A stretch of DNA of 64,000 bases from an uncultured Paracoccaceae bacterium (GTDB lineage Bacteria; Pseudomonadota; Alphaproteobacteria; Rhodobacterales; Rhodobacteraceae). The stretch is from positions 1 to 64,000 of the forward strand of contig CANMPD010000007.1 of the NCBI GenBank assembly GCA_947499635.1, in the 5' to 3' direction. Positions 18,633-28,338 of this stretch are shown here, one piece after another. A model generated the notes under the pieces. The model saw only the letters and a program-made list of their open reading frames with translations. It ran no database searches and was not told where the DNA came from. Position numbers and translations under genes: made by a program. The number at the start of each line of letters is the position of its first letter. Position 1 is the first letter of the stretch.

Positions 18633-19118
18633 TTAAGCCGCGATTTCGGTCAACATATCTTGGACGCCGACATACATCTCTACCGCATAGGCTCCGGCAG
18701 TTTTTCCTTCGTAAGTTGGCTCAAACTCAGGAGCGTCTACAGGCTCGGCACTCTTCTCAAGAAGACTTTTGATAGCGCTTTCAACAGGGGACCCTGTTAC
18801 GATCTGCGTATCGCTACGCATCGGAGATGGAATACTTGTATCCGTTGCATCTGTCGCCAACGGCGCTTGCAGTTCTGCACGTTCTTCAACAACTTCTTCA
18901 GGCTCTGGTAGCAGCGCCTGTGGCTGGTTCATCTCTAGGCTAAGATCACGTCCCTCAGGTGCTGCGTCGTCGCTTAGGAAGTTGGAGAGACGGCTGCCTA
19001 CCACTTCTTCTTGAGCTTCGGGCCGTTCTTGAGCCTGAAATGCGTTTAGATCACGCTCTGTTTCGTTCTTAAATTCTATGCCTTGTGTGGCAGCAATTGG
19101 GCTTACCCCGACTTGCAT
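18633..19118 (-). CDS. Acidic, low-complexity protein of unknown function
   Basis: 161 residues, strongly acidic (many E, D, Q, P), with no signal peptide and no membrane helix; most of the middle looks disordered. The C-terminal 30 residues (A-Y-A-V-E-M-Y-V-G-V-Q-D-M-L) could form an amphipathic helix. A good AAAGGA ribosome-binding site sits 8-9 bases before the ATG, which supports a real gene. I do not recognise a family. It is isolated, convergent with ileS and divergent from the MOSC gene. Confidence 0.65.
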   Translation of the reverse strand: MQVGVSPIAATQGIEFKNETERDLNAFQAQERPEAQEEVVGSRLSNFLSDDAAPEGRDLSLEMNQPQALLPEPEEVVEERAELQAPLATDATDTSIPSPMRSDTQIVTGSPVESAIKSLLEKSAEPVDAPEFEPTYEGKTAGAYAVEMYVGVQDMLTEIAA

Positions 19119-19325
19119 GATAATTCCTTTCGATAAGCGTCAGAAATTTCAGACATCCACATTCTGCGATATCGTGATCCGCTCTGCGCGTTACAGGGGA
19201 TTCTGGATTATTGGTCTGTTAACAATGTAGAACAACCACAAGGCATTCCGAAGGAAATAGCACTTAAAATTTTATGAAGTGAGAGATACAGGTATATCAT
19301 CGCACATTGAACAGGGGGCAAAGAT

Positions 19326-19934
19326 ATGCCGGTACTACGTGAAATTGAAGTCTCAGCGGAAGTTGTTTGGCTTGGCTGTGTGCCGGCAGGCGGCAGTATC
19401 GTAGCGCAAGCACGTTCAGAGATTGATTTGGGATTTCCTGGCCTGTCTGGCGAGCGACACGAGGGGCTTAATCGTCCAGCTTGTATCCGCATGCGCAATG
19501 TATACCCGGAGGGGACCGAAATTCGCAATGTACGGCAATTGACGATTTTATCCGAAGAAGAACTGAATTTGATCGCACAGGATATGGGGCTTGATCAGCT
19601 TGACCCACAGTATCTTGGGGCGTCCGTGGTTCTCCGTGGTATTGCAGATTTTACATATGTCCCTCCATCCTCGCGTATACAGGGACCAGACGGCGTAACA
19701 CTGACAGTGGACATGGAAAATCGTCCTTGTATTTTCCCGGGTCGGGAAATTGAGAAAGACCACACAGGTTACGGTCCCAAATTTAAAACGGCAGCGACAA
19801 ACCGTCGTGGAATCACTGCGTGGGTTGAACGCCCAGGTAAGCTGTCTATTGGCGATAAATTGCGTCTTTTTGTACCTGATCAACGGGCATGGAAGGGTGA
19901 AGCACTTGATGGGCCACTTTTTCAGCAGTCATAA
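19326..19934 (+). CDS. MOSC-domain protein
   Basis: 202 residues spanning most of a MOSC (molybdenum cofactor sulfurase C-terminal) domain. The conserved cysteine lies in V-D-M-E-N-R-P-C, the tail has R-R-G-I-T-A-W-V-E-R-P-G followed by G-D-x-L-R-L-F-V-P, and the N-terminal half carries R-N-V-R-Q-L-T-I-L-S-E-E-E-L. Family members bind sulfurated or molybdenum ligands in sulfur-carrier or reductase roles. Standalone bacterial MOSC proteins are poorly characterised. No partner gene is adjacent, and the molybdoenzyme operon is 40 kb away. The start at 19326 is the first plausible ATG. Confidence 0.8.
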   Translation: MPVLREIEVSAEVVWLGCVPAGGSIVAQARSEIDLGFPGLSGERHEGLNRPACIRMRNVYPEGTEIRNVRQLTILSEEELNLIAQDMGLDQLDPQYLGASVVLRGIADFTYVPPSSRIQGPDGVTLTVDMENRPCIFPGREIEKDHTGYGPKFKTAATNRRGITAWVERPGKLSIGDKLRLFVPDQRAWKGEALDGPLFQQS

Positions 19935-20114
19935 ACCCGTGTTAATGATGAGAACGACGCGACTTGCGAGTTAAATGTCGAAAATGGATGAATCTTGAAG
20001 TTGCGCAAAGGTTAGTAAGAAGTCGATCAAAGGCTTGTTCTAGGGAGAGAATTGCGTCACCTACAGCTGGGGTTTGTTAAAGCCCCAAACATCCGCTGCA
20101 GGAGAAGTTTAGGT

Positions 20115-20420
20115 ATGACCCATCGTATTCCACCAGATGATTGCAAGGATATGGCCGATCTGCGTGTGCAGATTGACCTGTTGGACCAAGAACTCGTCCA
20201 GATGCTGGCAGCGCGGGCTGGGTATATTGATCGTGCGATTGCCTTGAAAACTGACAATGGTTGGCCTGCACGTATTCCTGAGCGAGTCGAGGAAGTGGTC
20301 ACCAATGTGCGTAATAACGCCGAAGCGACTGGGCTTGACCCTGATTTGATTGAACGCCTTTGGCGAGAATTGATCGATTGGTCGATTGCAAGAGAAGCGC
20401 GGGTTATCCGCGAAGATTAA
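20115..20420 (+). CDS. Chorismate mutase (AroQ class, PchB-like)
   Basis: 101 residues, all-alpha AroQ fold. Conserved features are P-x-D-C near the start, the R...I-D-x-L-D-x-E-L-V...R helix 1 pattern, K-T in helix 1-2, P-x-R-V-E-E-V and the C-terminal W-x-E-L-I-D-W-x-I-A-x-E. The pattern matches the chorismate mutase/isochorismate-pyruvate lyase subgroup (PchB) rather than the bifunctional PheA type. It should convert chorismate to prephenate; lyase activity is possible but unproven. The ATG at 20115 has GGAGA nine bases upstream; the longer frame from 20052 lacks a site. folD follows after 41 bases. Confidence 0.8.
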   Translation: MTHRIPPDDCKDMADLRVQIDLLDQELVQMLAARAGYIDRAIALKTDNGWPARIPERVEEVVTNVRNNAEATGLDPDLIERLWRELIDWSIAREARVIRED

Positions 20421-20461
20421 GTGTTCCCCTGTTAGGGGCGCAATAAAAAGGAAGACAGCTG

Positions 20462-21364
20462 ATGGCAGCGAACATCATTGATGGCAAAGCTTTTGCCGCA
20501 ACGGTAAGAGAAAAAGTTGCAGGTCATGTGGCCCGTTTGAAAGCCGATAATGACATTACTCCCGGTCTTGCGGTTGTTTTAGTAGGGGAAGACCCTGCGT
20601 CACAGGTTTATGTTCGCTCTAAGGGGAAACAAACCGTCGAAGTTGGCATGAATTCGTTCGAGCACAAGCTGGATAGCGGCACATCAGAAGCAGACCTGTT
20701 GGCGTTGATTGACACATTAAACAACGATCCAGCTGTCCATGGTATTCTTGTTCAACTGCCACTGCCAAAACATTTGAACGAAGATCTGGTGATCAATTCG
20801 ATTGCGCCTTCCAAAGACGTTGATGGGTTTCACATTTCTAATGTGGGTCTATTGGGCACAGGTCAGAAATCTATGGTGCCTTGCACTCCGCTGGGATGCT
20901 TGATGATGCTGCGGGACTATCACGGGTCGCTGTCAGGTATGAATGCTGTTGTTATTGGCCGTTCTAATATCGTTGGCAAGCCTATGGCGCAATTGTTGCT
21001 TGGCGACAGCTGCACTGTGACGATTGCGCATTCACGTACAAAGGATCTACCCGAAGTGGTTGGGCGTGCCGATATTGTTATTGCTGCGGTTGGTCGACCT
21101 GAAATGGTGCCGGGTGAGTGGATTAAAGAAGGCGCAACCGTGATTGACGTTGGCATCAATCGTATTGACGCACCGGAAAAAGGCGAAGGTAAAACGCGCC
21201 TCGTGGGCGATGTTGATTTCGCCAGTGCCGCCGGACGTGCCGGTGCGATTACGCCAGTTCCCGGCGGTGTTGGTCCAATGACGATCGCTTGTTTATTGGC
21301 AAACACCGTTACAGCGGCATGCCGTGCCAATGGCTTGGAAGAACCAGAAGGCCTTACAGCGTAA
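20462..21364 (+). CDS. folD: Methylenetetrahydrofolate dehydrogenase/cyclohydrolase
   Basis: 300-residue bifunctional folate enzyme: NADP-dependent oxidation of 5,10-methylene-THF to methenyl-THF, then hydrolysis to 10-formyl-THF in the cytosol. It has the catalytic Y-x-x-x-K (Tyr-50, Lys-54), D-V-D-G-F, the dinucleotide-binding G-R-S-N-I-V-G-K-P and the C-terminal [10 protein letters not shown] signature. AAGGA lies upstream of the ATG. A strong rho-independent terminator follows at 21393. Confidence 0.95.
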   Translation: MAANIIDGKAFAATVREKVAGHVARLKADNDITPGLAVVLVGEDPASQVYVRSKGKQTVEVGMNSFEHKLDSGTSEADLLALIDTLNNDPAVHGILVQLPLPKHLNEDLVINSIAPSKDVDGFHISNVGLLGTGQKSMVPCTPLGCLMMLRDYHGSLSGMNAVVIGRSNIVGKPMAQLLLGDSCTVTIAHSRTKDLPEVVGRADIVIAAVGRPEMVPGEWIKEGATVIDVGINRIDAPEKGEGKTRLVGDVDFASAAGRAGAITPVPGGVGPMTIACLLANTVTAACRANGLEEPEGLTA

Positions 21365-21392
21365 AGGTCAGCGCGTAAAAAGTAATTTCGAA

Positions 21393-21418
21393 AAGCGGCT
21401 TAAAGAGCCGCTTTTTTG
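21393..21418 (+). terminator. Rho-independent terminator after folD
   Basis: AAGCGGCT (21393-21400) and AGCCGCTT (21406-21413) form a perfect 8-bp stem with a 5-base loop, followed by a T run. Upstream A-rich sequence makes it potentially bidirectional with the convergent ATPase gene that ends at 21444. Confidence 0.9.
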
Positions 21419-21443
21419 TATTGTATCTTTTACATAATGCAGA

Positions 21444-22751
21444 TCACTTCGTAATGAACTCGTCTTTGACGAACATATTATTCCACGCACGATCAACCAG
21501 TTCCGGAGACATCTGATTGGGGATGCCTTCGAATTCGCAGATAGCAATCATTTGATCGATCAAAAATACGGGCTGATAATTGGCGTAGATATTGCCAATT
21601 GTCGGGTATTTGTTTTTCAATAAATGTACCAAAGCACCTTCGTTTAACGGCACATTCTTTTTACGTGCCACAAGCGCAAAGATTTTGAGGAAGTTTTCCT
21701 GACTAGGCCCATCAATCTTGATCTTATAAAAAATCCGTCGCAGGGCTGCTTGGTCAAAGATTGCATTGGGATGAAAGTTGGTTGAAAAAATCACTAAGGT
21801 ATCAAAAGGGACCTGAAACTTTTCACCTGATTGTAGCGCAAGAATATCGCGATTTTCTTCAAGTGGGACAATCCAGCGATTTATCAAGGCTTGCGGCGTT
21901 TCTGCCTGACGGCCAAGATCGTCGACGATAAAAATTCCACCTGTGGACTTCAATTGCAATGGCGCTTGGTACGTGCGGGCTGTTGGGTTGTAGACCAGAT
22001 CCAGCATGTCGAGGGACAGTTCTCCACCGGTTACCACTGTCGGGCGCTCACAGCGCACATATCGTGTGTCAAAACCTTTGCGGCGGCGTAAAGCATTGGG
22101 GTCCTCGGGAGCTTCTGCGAGAGCCGTATGAACAATAGGGTCATACATTGTGATGACTTGCCCTGCGTACTCCAGCGCGCGCGGGACATAGATATGATCG
22201 CCCAATGCATCGCGGATACCATTTGATATGGATGATTTCCCGTTTCCGGGAGGCCCATACATCAGAATCGAACGTCCCGCACTGACGGCAGGCCCCAAAT
22301 CATCGATCAGGCTGTCAGGTAACACCAGATGCCCCATCGCGTTGGTCAGCTGTTGGCGTGTCACTAGGATATTGCGGATTGATTGGCGTTCGACCTGCAG
22401 GCGGTAAACCTCTAGTGGAACCGGCATCGCACCGTAGTATTCAGATTGGCTCAGGGCATCCAACGCACGTGCCTTGCCAGCGTCTGTCAGTTGATACCCC
22501 ATCTCGTTGCCCGCGTTTGCGTTCAGTGTACCTGTGGCCTCAATCAATTTTTGCTCGCGTGCCATATCAACCAGTTCTTGGGTGATCGAACTGGGTAGGC
22601 ATAGGGCCTGAGCAATATCCGAGACCATATCAAGTGTTTTACGGAAAATCGTTTTGAGTAGGATATCCCGCATCATCACAATTGGCAGCCGCATCTCGGT
22701 AAGGCTACGAGGGGCGGGAGGGGCGATGACTGTTTGCGGTTGCATATTCAT
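21444..22751 (-). CDS. AAA+ ATPase at the distal end of the tad locus
   Basis: 435 residues with an N-terminal helical region (1-150) preceding an AAA module: Walker A G-P-P-G-N-G-K-S at 166-173, Walker B G-I-F-I-V-D-D at about 272-278, and a sensor-1-like F-S-T-N-F at about 320. The N-terminal part has a winged-helix-like look. It resembles predicted chaperone-type ATPases found near pilus or secretion genes. It is 109 bases downstream of the prepilin peptidase and on the same strand, so it may be co-transcribed. Its role in pilus biogenesis is inference. The ribosome-binding site is weak; Met-1 and Met-3 are both possible starts. Confidence 0.7.
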   Translation of the reverse strand: MNMQPQTVIAPPAPRSLTEMRLPIVMMRDILLKTIFRKTLDMVSDIAQALCLPSSITQELVDMAREQKLIEATGTLNANAGNEMGYQLTDAGKARALDALSQSEYYGAMPVPLEVYRLQVERQSIRNILVTRQQLTNAMGHLVLPDSLIDDLGPAVSAGRSILMYGPPGNGKSSISNGIRDALGDHIYVPRALEYAGQVITMYDPIVHTALAEAPEDPNALRRRKGFDTRYVRCERPTVVTGGELSLDMLDLVYNPTARTYQAPLQLKSTGGIFIVDDLGRQAETPQALINRWIVPLEENRDILALQSGEKFQVPFDTLVIFSTNFHPNAIFDQAALRRIFYKIKIDGPSQENFLKIFALVARKKNVPLNEGALVHLLKNKYPTIGNIYANYQPVFLIDQMIAICEFEGIPNQMSPELVDRAWNNMFVKDEFITK

Positions 22752-22860
22752 ACTGCGTGCCTGTTATGATCCAAGCCTTGTTAAGGCGTTAGGCAACACA
22801 TTATTCAGTACTATGGCACAATTGCGGTCGGAACAGGGGATAACTGGATCATTTACTGAG

Positions 22861-23370
22861 TTAACCGACAGAGCGACCTAAAACGGCGGCTAAAAGCAGG
22901 TAAATGACAAGGCTCCCGCCAAGGCAAAACCCCATGGGGAACTTTAGACCAACGTTCCAGCTTTTCCAATCTGGGGCCAGTTGGCGCAAAGGGGTGTATT
23001 TGGCCACCCTATGTGTGACGTAGCCGGCGAGTAAAGTCATAGCAAAGAGCATGGTCATCGTTGATAAATCAGCGATAGCAACAAAGGGTGCTGCGGCGCC
23101 AAAGAACTTTGCATCACCGGCGCCGACCACTCCGGCAGCATAAAAGAGAAAACCAAGCAGCACGCCAATAGGAAGATGCAGTAAATGCCAGCCATAGTCT
23201 GCCCATGTGGGCATGGCGACTAAGCCGATGATCACGTAAATCGCAGCCAATGTGTCCACCGTCCAATTCGGAATACGCATAGAACGCAGATCCGAATAGG
23301 CTACGACTGCACAGATCGGTAAAACAAAGGGTAGAAACCACAGGGCAGCCTGTGCGGGAAAGTGGATCAC
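22861..23370 (-). CDS. cpaA: Prepilin peptidase (CpaA/TadV type)
   Basis: 169-residue type IV prepilin-like aspartic peptidase, of the short form lacking the methyltransferase domain. Catalytic aspartates are Asp-27 in Y-S-D-L-R and Asp-86 in G-A-G-D-A-K-F. Several hydrophobic helices cross the inner membrane. It removes the leader from the Flp pilins (33461-33685, 33112-33285) and the TadE/F pseudopilins. It is encoded immediately after two TPR lipoprotein genes. Confidence 0.88.
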   Translation of the reverse strand: MIHFPAQAALWFLPFVLPICAVVAYSDLRSMRIPNWTVDTLAAIYVIIGLVAMPTWADYGWHLLHLPIGVLLGFLFYAAGVVGAGDAKFFGAAAPFVAIADLSTMTMLFAMTLLAGYVTHRVAKYTPLRQLAPDWKSWNVGLKFPMGFCLGGSLVIYLLLAAVLGRSVG

Positions 23371-23382
23371 AGAGAGACCTCT

Positions 23383-24231
23383 TTAACCGCGCTCTAATGC
23401 AGTTAGGGCTTGGGTCGCGGCCTCAAAATGTTGCGGATGGGTCGAGATTGCTTCGCGCAGAAGGCCCTCGCCGATATTCACATCCCCTTGTTTGATCGCG
23501 GTCAAAGCCATGGTATGCAACAGCTGGGCGCGTTCAGTTTGCGTGACATGCATGACGGGAAGCGTGTAGTTTCGCTGGGCGCCGCGCGCCAAAACCAGAT
23601 TATTCTTGGTTGTGAACAGGCTATTGTCTTGGCGTAGAGCCTCACCAAACAGGCGCTCAGCTTCGCTGTAATTGCCGCGTGTGAGCTGCGAAAAACCCCA
23701 ATTGTTCATGACGCTGGAGGGGCGTGTGGTCAGACCAATTGCGGTTTCATAAAAGCTATCTGCCCGTGCCCAGTCCTTGCTGGAGTCGGCTATGATGGCT
23801 TCGAGGCGGTAACGCTCGTAAGTTTCATAGGTTGGTGGGATCGTATTAAGAGCCGCTTTGGCGCCATCCCAGTCATTGGTGCGAACCAATGAATTTGCAT
23901 AGTTGATCTTGTCTTCGTTGGTTGCATCTACATTGAGTGCAACCTTTTGCCATGCGGGTTTGGCTTCGATCCAACGCTTTGCGCGTGTCATCGACAGGGC
24001 GAGGCTGCGCTGGAGGTCAATCCGATCGGGGTTTTCATCAAGAGCACGTTGGAAATATCGGACGGCTTCATTGGGGTCGGTGCTATTGAGGATGACGTCG
24101 TTGAGGTTACTTTCGTCGACGACATTAATGTCCTGAAGCGCCCGCTCAACATTATCGTCCTGCCGTGCTCCGCAAGCCGAAAGGCCAAATGCTGTCAAAA
24201 GGCTTGCGGACATCAGAAATATATGGCGCAT
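23383..24231 (-). CDS. tadD: TPR lipoprotein of the Tad pilus (TadD-like)
   Basis: 282 residues with a lipobox L-S-A-C at the end of a 20-residue signal peptide. TPR-like helical repeats cover about 55-270, for example N-N-W-G-F-S-Q-L-T-R-G-N-Y-S-E-A. TadD proteins act as outer-membrane pilotin or scaffold for the secretin. Position and form fit; the second TPR lipoprotein upstream is a paralogous role. Confidence 0.8.
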   Translation of the reverse strand: MRHIFLMSASLLTAFGLSACGARQDDNVERALQDINVVDESNLNDVILNSTDPNEAVRYFQRALDENPDRIDLQRSLALSMTRAKRWIEAKPAWQKVALNVDATNEDKINYANSLVRTNDWDGAKAALNTIPPTYETYERYRLEAIIADSSKDWARADSFYETAIGLTTRPSSVMNNWGFSQLTRGNYSEAERLFGEALRQDNSLFTTKNNLVLARGAQRNYTLPVMHVTQTERAQLLHTMALTAIKQGDVNIGEGLLREAISTHPQHFEAATQALTALERG

Positions 24232-24260
24232 TTTTGCGTCCCTTTTACTCTACTACTGCC

Positions 24261-24869
24261 TCATGGTGTCTGTTGGATACGGTAAACTCCGCCCCCGTAT
24301 TGCACCAATTTATAATCACTGCTTGTGGCTGCAGTATGCGTGGGATTGTCAAGTTTTGCGAGTGCCAGGCGAAGATTATCCCGAATTGCGTCACTTTCGC
24401 CATTATCCAACGCAAAGGCACGGCGTAAAATCTGTTCGGCTTCGGCGGTTTTTCCGCGTTCCAGCAGAACAACTCCCAAGTTATTGAGGGCTTCGGGCCA
24501 ATCGGGGTCAATTTTAACGGCACGGCGGAGCAAATCTTCGGCTTGCCCCAAACGGCCTAGACCAAGATTGGCACTGCCCAAAGAGGAATAAACTTCGGCG
24601 GTGGGACCTTCTTCGAGATGTGCGCGTGAAAATGCATCCAAGGCGAGATCATATTCACCGGCCGCCATCAAACGGTGACCGACCTCAAGCCCGCTAACAG
24701 ATTTGCCGCGTTTGCTGATGCCGGGTGCAAAGGGGCTGTCGTAATTTCGCAAACTGGGCCCCAACCCAACGCCCGTGTTTAAATCACAAGCCGCCACCAG
24801 TGTTATCACACTCGCAGCGGCAAAATATTTCAAACAAAGGGACCAAACGGTATGTCCCTGAAACTTCAT
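24261..24869 (-). CDS. Second TPR lipoprotein of the Tad pilus
   Basis: 202 residues: a lipobox V-A-A-C after a signal peptide of about 27 residues, then about three TPR motifs, including a clear consensus (N-N-L-G-V-V-L-L-E-R-G-K-T-A-E-A). It lies directly between tadC and the other TPR lipoprotein on the same strand. The division of labour between the two is not evident; both probably support secretin assembly. Confidence 0.78.
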   Translation of the reverse strand: MKFQGHTVWSLCLKYFAAASVITLVAACDLNTGVGLGPSLRNYDSPFAPGISKRGKSVSGLEVGHRLMAAGEYDLALDAFSRAHLEEGPTAEVYSSLGSANLGLGRLGQAEDLLRRAVKIDPDWPEALNNLGVVLLERGKTAEAEQILRRAFALDNGESDAIRDNLRLALAKLDNPTHTAATSSDYKLVQYGGGVYRIQQTP

Positions 24870-24895
24870 ATGTGTTTGCCTTGTTCAGCCTAACA

Positions 24896-25861
24896 TTACT
24901 TGCCCAAGTTACCAATTGCCTGCATCGACGGGCCGATCAAAATGATCAACAACGGCGGAACCGTTAAGGTCATTGTGGCAAGCGTCATTTTGGTTGGCAA
25001 CTTATTTGCAGCTTCTTCTGCGCGCATAACACGTTTGTCACGCATCTCAGAAGCATAAACACGTAAAGCTTCGGCGATAGAAGTACCAAAAGTGGCCGAT
25101 TGGATCATAACGGTTACAAAGGATGACACATCCTGCACGCCGCAACGAACACCCATATCGCGTAGAACCCTGTCTTTATCTTTACCGGCTTTCACTTCAA
25201 AAGCTACGATTTCAAATTCTTCGGCAAGTTCCTTGTAGGATGTCTTAAGTTCGCTTGAAACCCGAACGATTGCTTGATCTAGGGATTGTCCGGCTTCGAC
25301 GCAAACCAACATCATATCTAAGGCATCGGGAAAGGCGCGAGTGATTGCTTCTTTACGTTCGGCGCTGCGGCGGGTGATCCAATATCTGGGTAGCAGGTAT
25401 CCGACGCCGGCGGGACCCAAAATACGGATTGCCATCTGTTGCGTATCGTATTGGATATCTGCGTTTAGGACAAAAATATAGGCCAGCCCTAGGGCCATGC
25501 CTACTATGGCGAGAACGAATTGTAAAAAGTGAAACATCCGAACCGCATCACGTGAACGATACCCGGCACGTTGCAGCTTTAACTCCATCGCAGAGAGTTC
25601 GTCTTCGTTTTGAGGCTCTAAGAAATTTGCGAATTTTTGCAGCTGCTCGTTTCGATCTGCTTGGCGTAACCGCTCTTTGCGTGCTGGCGCTTTGTTGGCC
25701 TCTTTGATTTCACGTTGAAGGCGTTTCATCGGGTCTTCTTGTTTGTTCAAAAACAGAGGAAGGGTGGCAATAATCAAAACAAGCCCCAGTAATCCGACGG
25801 CCAGCAGCGGGCCAAGGTCACCAAATTGCGTAACCAGAAAATCTTGAAGTGTCGTTAGCAT
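24896..25861 (-). CDS. tadC: Tad pilus inner-membrane platform protein TadC
   Basis: 321 residues with an N-terminal helix, two further helices at about 120-160, the T2SF (GspF-like) cytoplasmic domain with C-V-E-A-G-Q-S-L-D, and a C-terminal helix around 300. TadB and TadC form the inner-membrane platform around the CpaF ATPase. It lies 30 bases from tadB and 26 from the TPR gene. Confidence 0.88.
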   Translation of the reverse strand: MLTTLQDFLVTQFGDLGPLLAVGLLGLVLIIATLPLFLNKQEDPMKRLQREIKEANKAPARKERLRQADRNEQLQKFANFLEPQNEDELSAMELKLQRAGYRSRDAVRMFHFLQFVLAIVGMALGLAYIFVLNADIQYDTQQMAIRILGPAGVGYLLPRYWITRRSAERKEAITRAFPDALDMMLVCVEAGQSLDQAIVRVSSELKTSYKELAEEFEIVAFEVKAGKDKDRVLRDMGVRCGVQDVSSFVTVMIQSATFGTSIAEALRVYASEMRDKRVMRAEEAANKLPTKMTLATMTLTVPPLLIILIGPSMQAIGNLGK

Positions 25862-25891
25862 TTGGAAGCTCCGGCGAGGTTAGGAGACGGC

Positions 25892-26860
25892 TTAAACTTG
25901 GATATTGGTAAGGCTGCGCATCACAACAAGGTTTGCTGTCAACATGCCACCAACCAAGAAGCAGGCAGGAATAAACCAAGGATGATCAATCACAGTGTCA
26001 TAGTAGTTGGGATCGTTCACAAGCGTTGCACCCAAACACAAAAGGGGAAAGGCAGAGAGGAACTTACCCGACCACTGTGCCTCGGCAGTGATGGCTTTAA
26101 CGCGACGAAAGAGGCGAAATCGAGAACGGATTACTTTTGCTAGGCCAGCTAAAACTTCGGCGAGGTTCCCGCCGGATTGCTGTTGGATTGTGACTGCAAC
26201 AGCCAGAAAACGTAAATCCTGCAATTCGAGCCGATCGGCCATTTCTTGTAAGGCTTCACCTACATCACGTCCATACGCACATTCGTCCGAAATAATACCA
26301 AATTCGGTGGCAAGGGGATCTTGTACTTCTTTAGCAACGATCCCAACTGCCGAAACAAAGGGATGCCCGACACGCAATGAACGCACCATAAGTTCCACCC
26401 CGTCGGGCAGTTGCTCTTCCAGCATCGAAATGCGTTTTTTGGCCTTGTGATTGACCCAAATAAAGACGCCACCGACCCCAATCACGATCGAACCCAAAAC
26501 ACGCAGGGGGAGGTCGGTTTGTGTTGCGACACTCAATATTACAAAAGCCAACCCAGCAAGAGCAGCCATGATCAGCATCAGTTGCACTGGAGTAAAGGCA
26601 ATCGCGGCCTTCTGCGCCTTAGACGCAAGGAGTGAATAGAGCGGGATGGATTGAGATTTAAGGTGCTGCCCCATTTCTTTGCGCAGCTGGTCCAGAACCT
26701 GCTCGCGTTGCGCACCTTTTTGCAGCATCTCTAGGCGACGATTGACGCGATTGTTGAGGCTAATGGATTTGCCAAACGCCACCAGATAAATGCCTTCAAC
26801 CAAAGCGATGACGCCGACGAAAATCAGACCGTAGATAAGAGGTTCGATACCAATATTCAT
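25892..26860 (-). CDS. tadB: Tad pilus inner-membrane platform protein TadB
   Basis: 322 residues, T2SF-domain protein: an N-terminal helix at about 7-30, helices near 95-135, the E-L-M-V-R-S-L-R-V-G-H-P-F block of TadB, a Q-Q-S-G-G-N-L-A-E-V-L motif and C-terminal helices. Its start overlaps the cpaF stop by four bases, which indicates translational coupling. Confidence 0.88.
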   Translation of the reverse strand: MNIGIEPLIYGLIFVGVIALVEGIYLVAFGKSISLNNRVNRRLEMLQKGAQREQVLDQLRKEMGQHLKSQSIPLYSLLASKAQKAAIAFTPVQLMLIMAALAGLAFVILSVATQTDLPLRVLGSIVIGVGGVFIWVNHKAKKRISMLEEQLPDGVELMVRSLRVGHPFVSAVGIVAKEVQDPLATEFGIISDECAYGRDVGEALQEMADRLELQDLRFLAVAVTIQQQSGGNLAEVLAGLAKVIRSRFRLFRRVKAITAEAQWSGKFLSAFPLLCLGATLVNDPNYYDTVIDHPWFIPACFLVGGMLTANLVVMRSLTNIQV

Positions 26861-28287
26861 CGGTGCGTCTCCATCACTGTGGGCTCATAAATCGATGCGG
26901 GGAGGTCATAGCCCCATAGGCGAAAGCGTTCGGCGAAATTACTGCGAACGCCTGTTGCCGTAAAATGGCCAATGATTTTGTTATCCGGGGTCAAACCGAT
27001 ACGTTGGAAACGGAAGAGTTCCTGCATGGAGATCACATCGCCTTCCATTCCTGTGATTTCGGTAATTGAGGTCATACGGCGTGAGCCATCTTGTAAACGT
27101 GAGACTTGAACCAGCAAATTCACCGCTGACGATATCTGACTGCGTACCGCTTTTAGCGGCATCTCGATACCTGCCATAGCAATCATATTTTCCAGTCGCG
27201 AAATGCCGTCGCGGGCTGAGTTGGCGTGGATTGTGGTCATGGATCCGTCGTGACCCGTGTTCATGGCTTGCAGCATGTCGATCACTTCTTCGCCGCGTGT
27301 CTCGCCCACGATGATGCGGTCAGGGCGCATCCGAAGGGCGTTTCTTAAGCAATCTCTGGGGGTCACTTCGCCTCTGCCCTCAACATTAGCAGGGCGACTT
27401 TCCATACGTCCGACATGGGTCTGCTGCAGCTGGAGCTCGGCGGTATCTTCGATGGTCAAAATACGTTCGGCATTGTCGATGAAGGAAGACAGCGCATTGA
27501 GTGTTGTCGTTTTACCGGAACCTGTCCCGCCTGAAACGATTACGTTTAGGCGGGTCGAAACGGCGGCTTGTAGGTATGCAGCCATCTCTTCGGTAAACGC
27601 ACCAAAGTTCACAAGATCATCAATGCCCAATTTGTCTTTTTTGAATTTGCGGATCGACACAAGCGAGCCATCTACTGCAATCGGTGGAACCATTGCATTA
27701 AATCGCGAGCCATCGGCGAGGCGGGCGTCAACATAGGGATTGCTTTCGTCGACGCGACGCCCGACAGCTGAAACAATTTTGTCGATTATCCGCATCAGGT
27801 GACGTTCATCTTTGAATGTCACGTCACTCAGTTCCAGTTTACCGTCACGCTCTATGAAAATCTGCTGAGGCCCGTTGACCAGAATATCATTGACGGTCTC
27901 GTCTTTTAACAAGGTCTCGAGCGGGCCAAGACCTGTGACTTCGTCATAGAGTTCTTTATTAAGTTGCTGACGGTCTTCGCGATTTAGAACAACGTTTTTC
28001 TCGTGTAGAAGTTCGGTGCTAATGGCGCTGATTTCGGCTCGCAGTTCTGCTTCAGTGGCCGTTTCCAACGCAGCAAGGTTTAGGTTTTCCAAAAGCTCTT
28101 TGTGCAGATCTATTTTGATCTGGCTCATACGTTCTTTGCGTTTACGCTCGCGATCATCCGGTGCTGCGGTGGCATTGCTGCGCTGGGTTGGTCTGCGTAA
28201 AATGGACTTGACGGGTGCAGCGGCATCAGGGATTGGCACAGCTTTGGTGACCGGCTGTTCTGGTTTTTTCTTATATTTTGAAAACAC
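26857..28287 (-). CDS. cpaF: Tad pilus secretion ATPase CpaF/TadA
   Basis: Type II/IV secretion ATPase that powers pilin extrusion. Walker A G-G-T-G-S-G-K-T lies at about 253-260; the Asp box and Walker B ([10 protein letters not shown]) and a His box ([13 protein letters not shown]) follow. The N-terminal domain is rich in Lys and Arg. The frame is open to TTG 28320, but GTG 28287 has GGGAG seven bases upstream and gives the usual start M-F-S-K-Y-K-K, so I chose it; ATG 28293 is too close to that site. The product is 476 residues. Confidence 0.9.
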   Translation of the reverse strand: MFSKYKKKPEQPVTKAVPIPDAAAPVKSILRRPTQRSNATAAPDDRERKRKERMSQIKIDLHKELLENLNLAALETATEAELRAEISAISTELLHEKNVVLNREDRQQLNKELYDEVTGLGPLETLLKDETVNDILVNGPQQIFIERDGKLELSDVTFKDERHLMRIIDKIVSAVGRRVDESNPYVDARLADGSRFNAMVPPIAVDGSLVSIRKFKKDKLGIDDLVNFGAFTEEMAAYLQAAVSTRLNVIVSGGTGSGKTTTLNALSSFIDNAERILTIEDTAELQLQQTHVGRMESRPANVEGRGEVTPRDCLRNALRMRPDRIIVGETRGEEVIDMLQAMNTGHDGSMTTIHANSARDGISRLENMIAMAGIEMPLKAVRSQISSAVNLLVQVSRLQDGSRRMTSITEITGMEGDVISMQELFRFQRIGLTPDNKIIGHFTATGVRSNFAERFRLWGYDLPASIYEPTVMETHR

Positions 28288-28338
28288 TGTCATTCTCCCA
28301 GAGGGCTTATCCGATTGCAAAGAACTGCCGGATCGACG

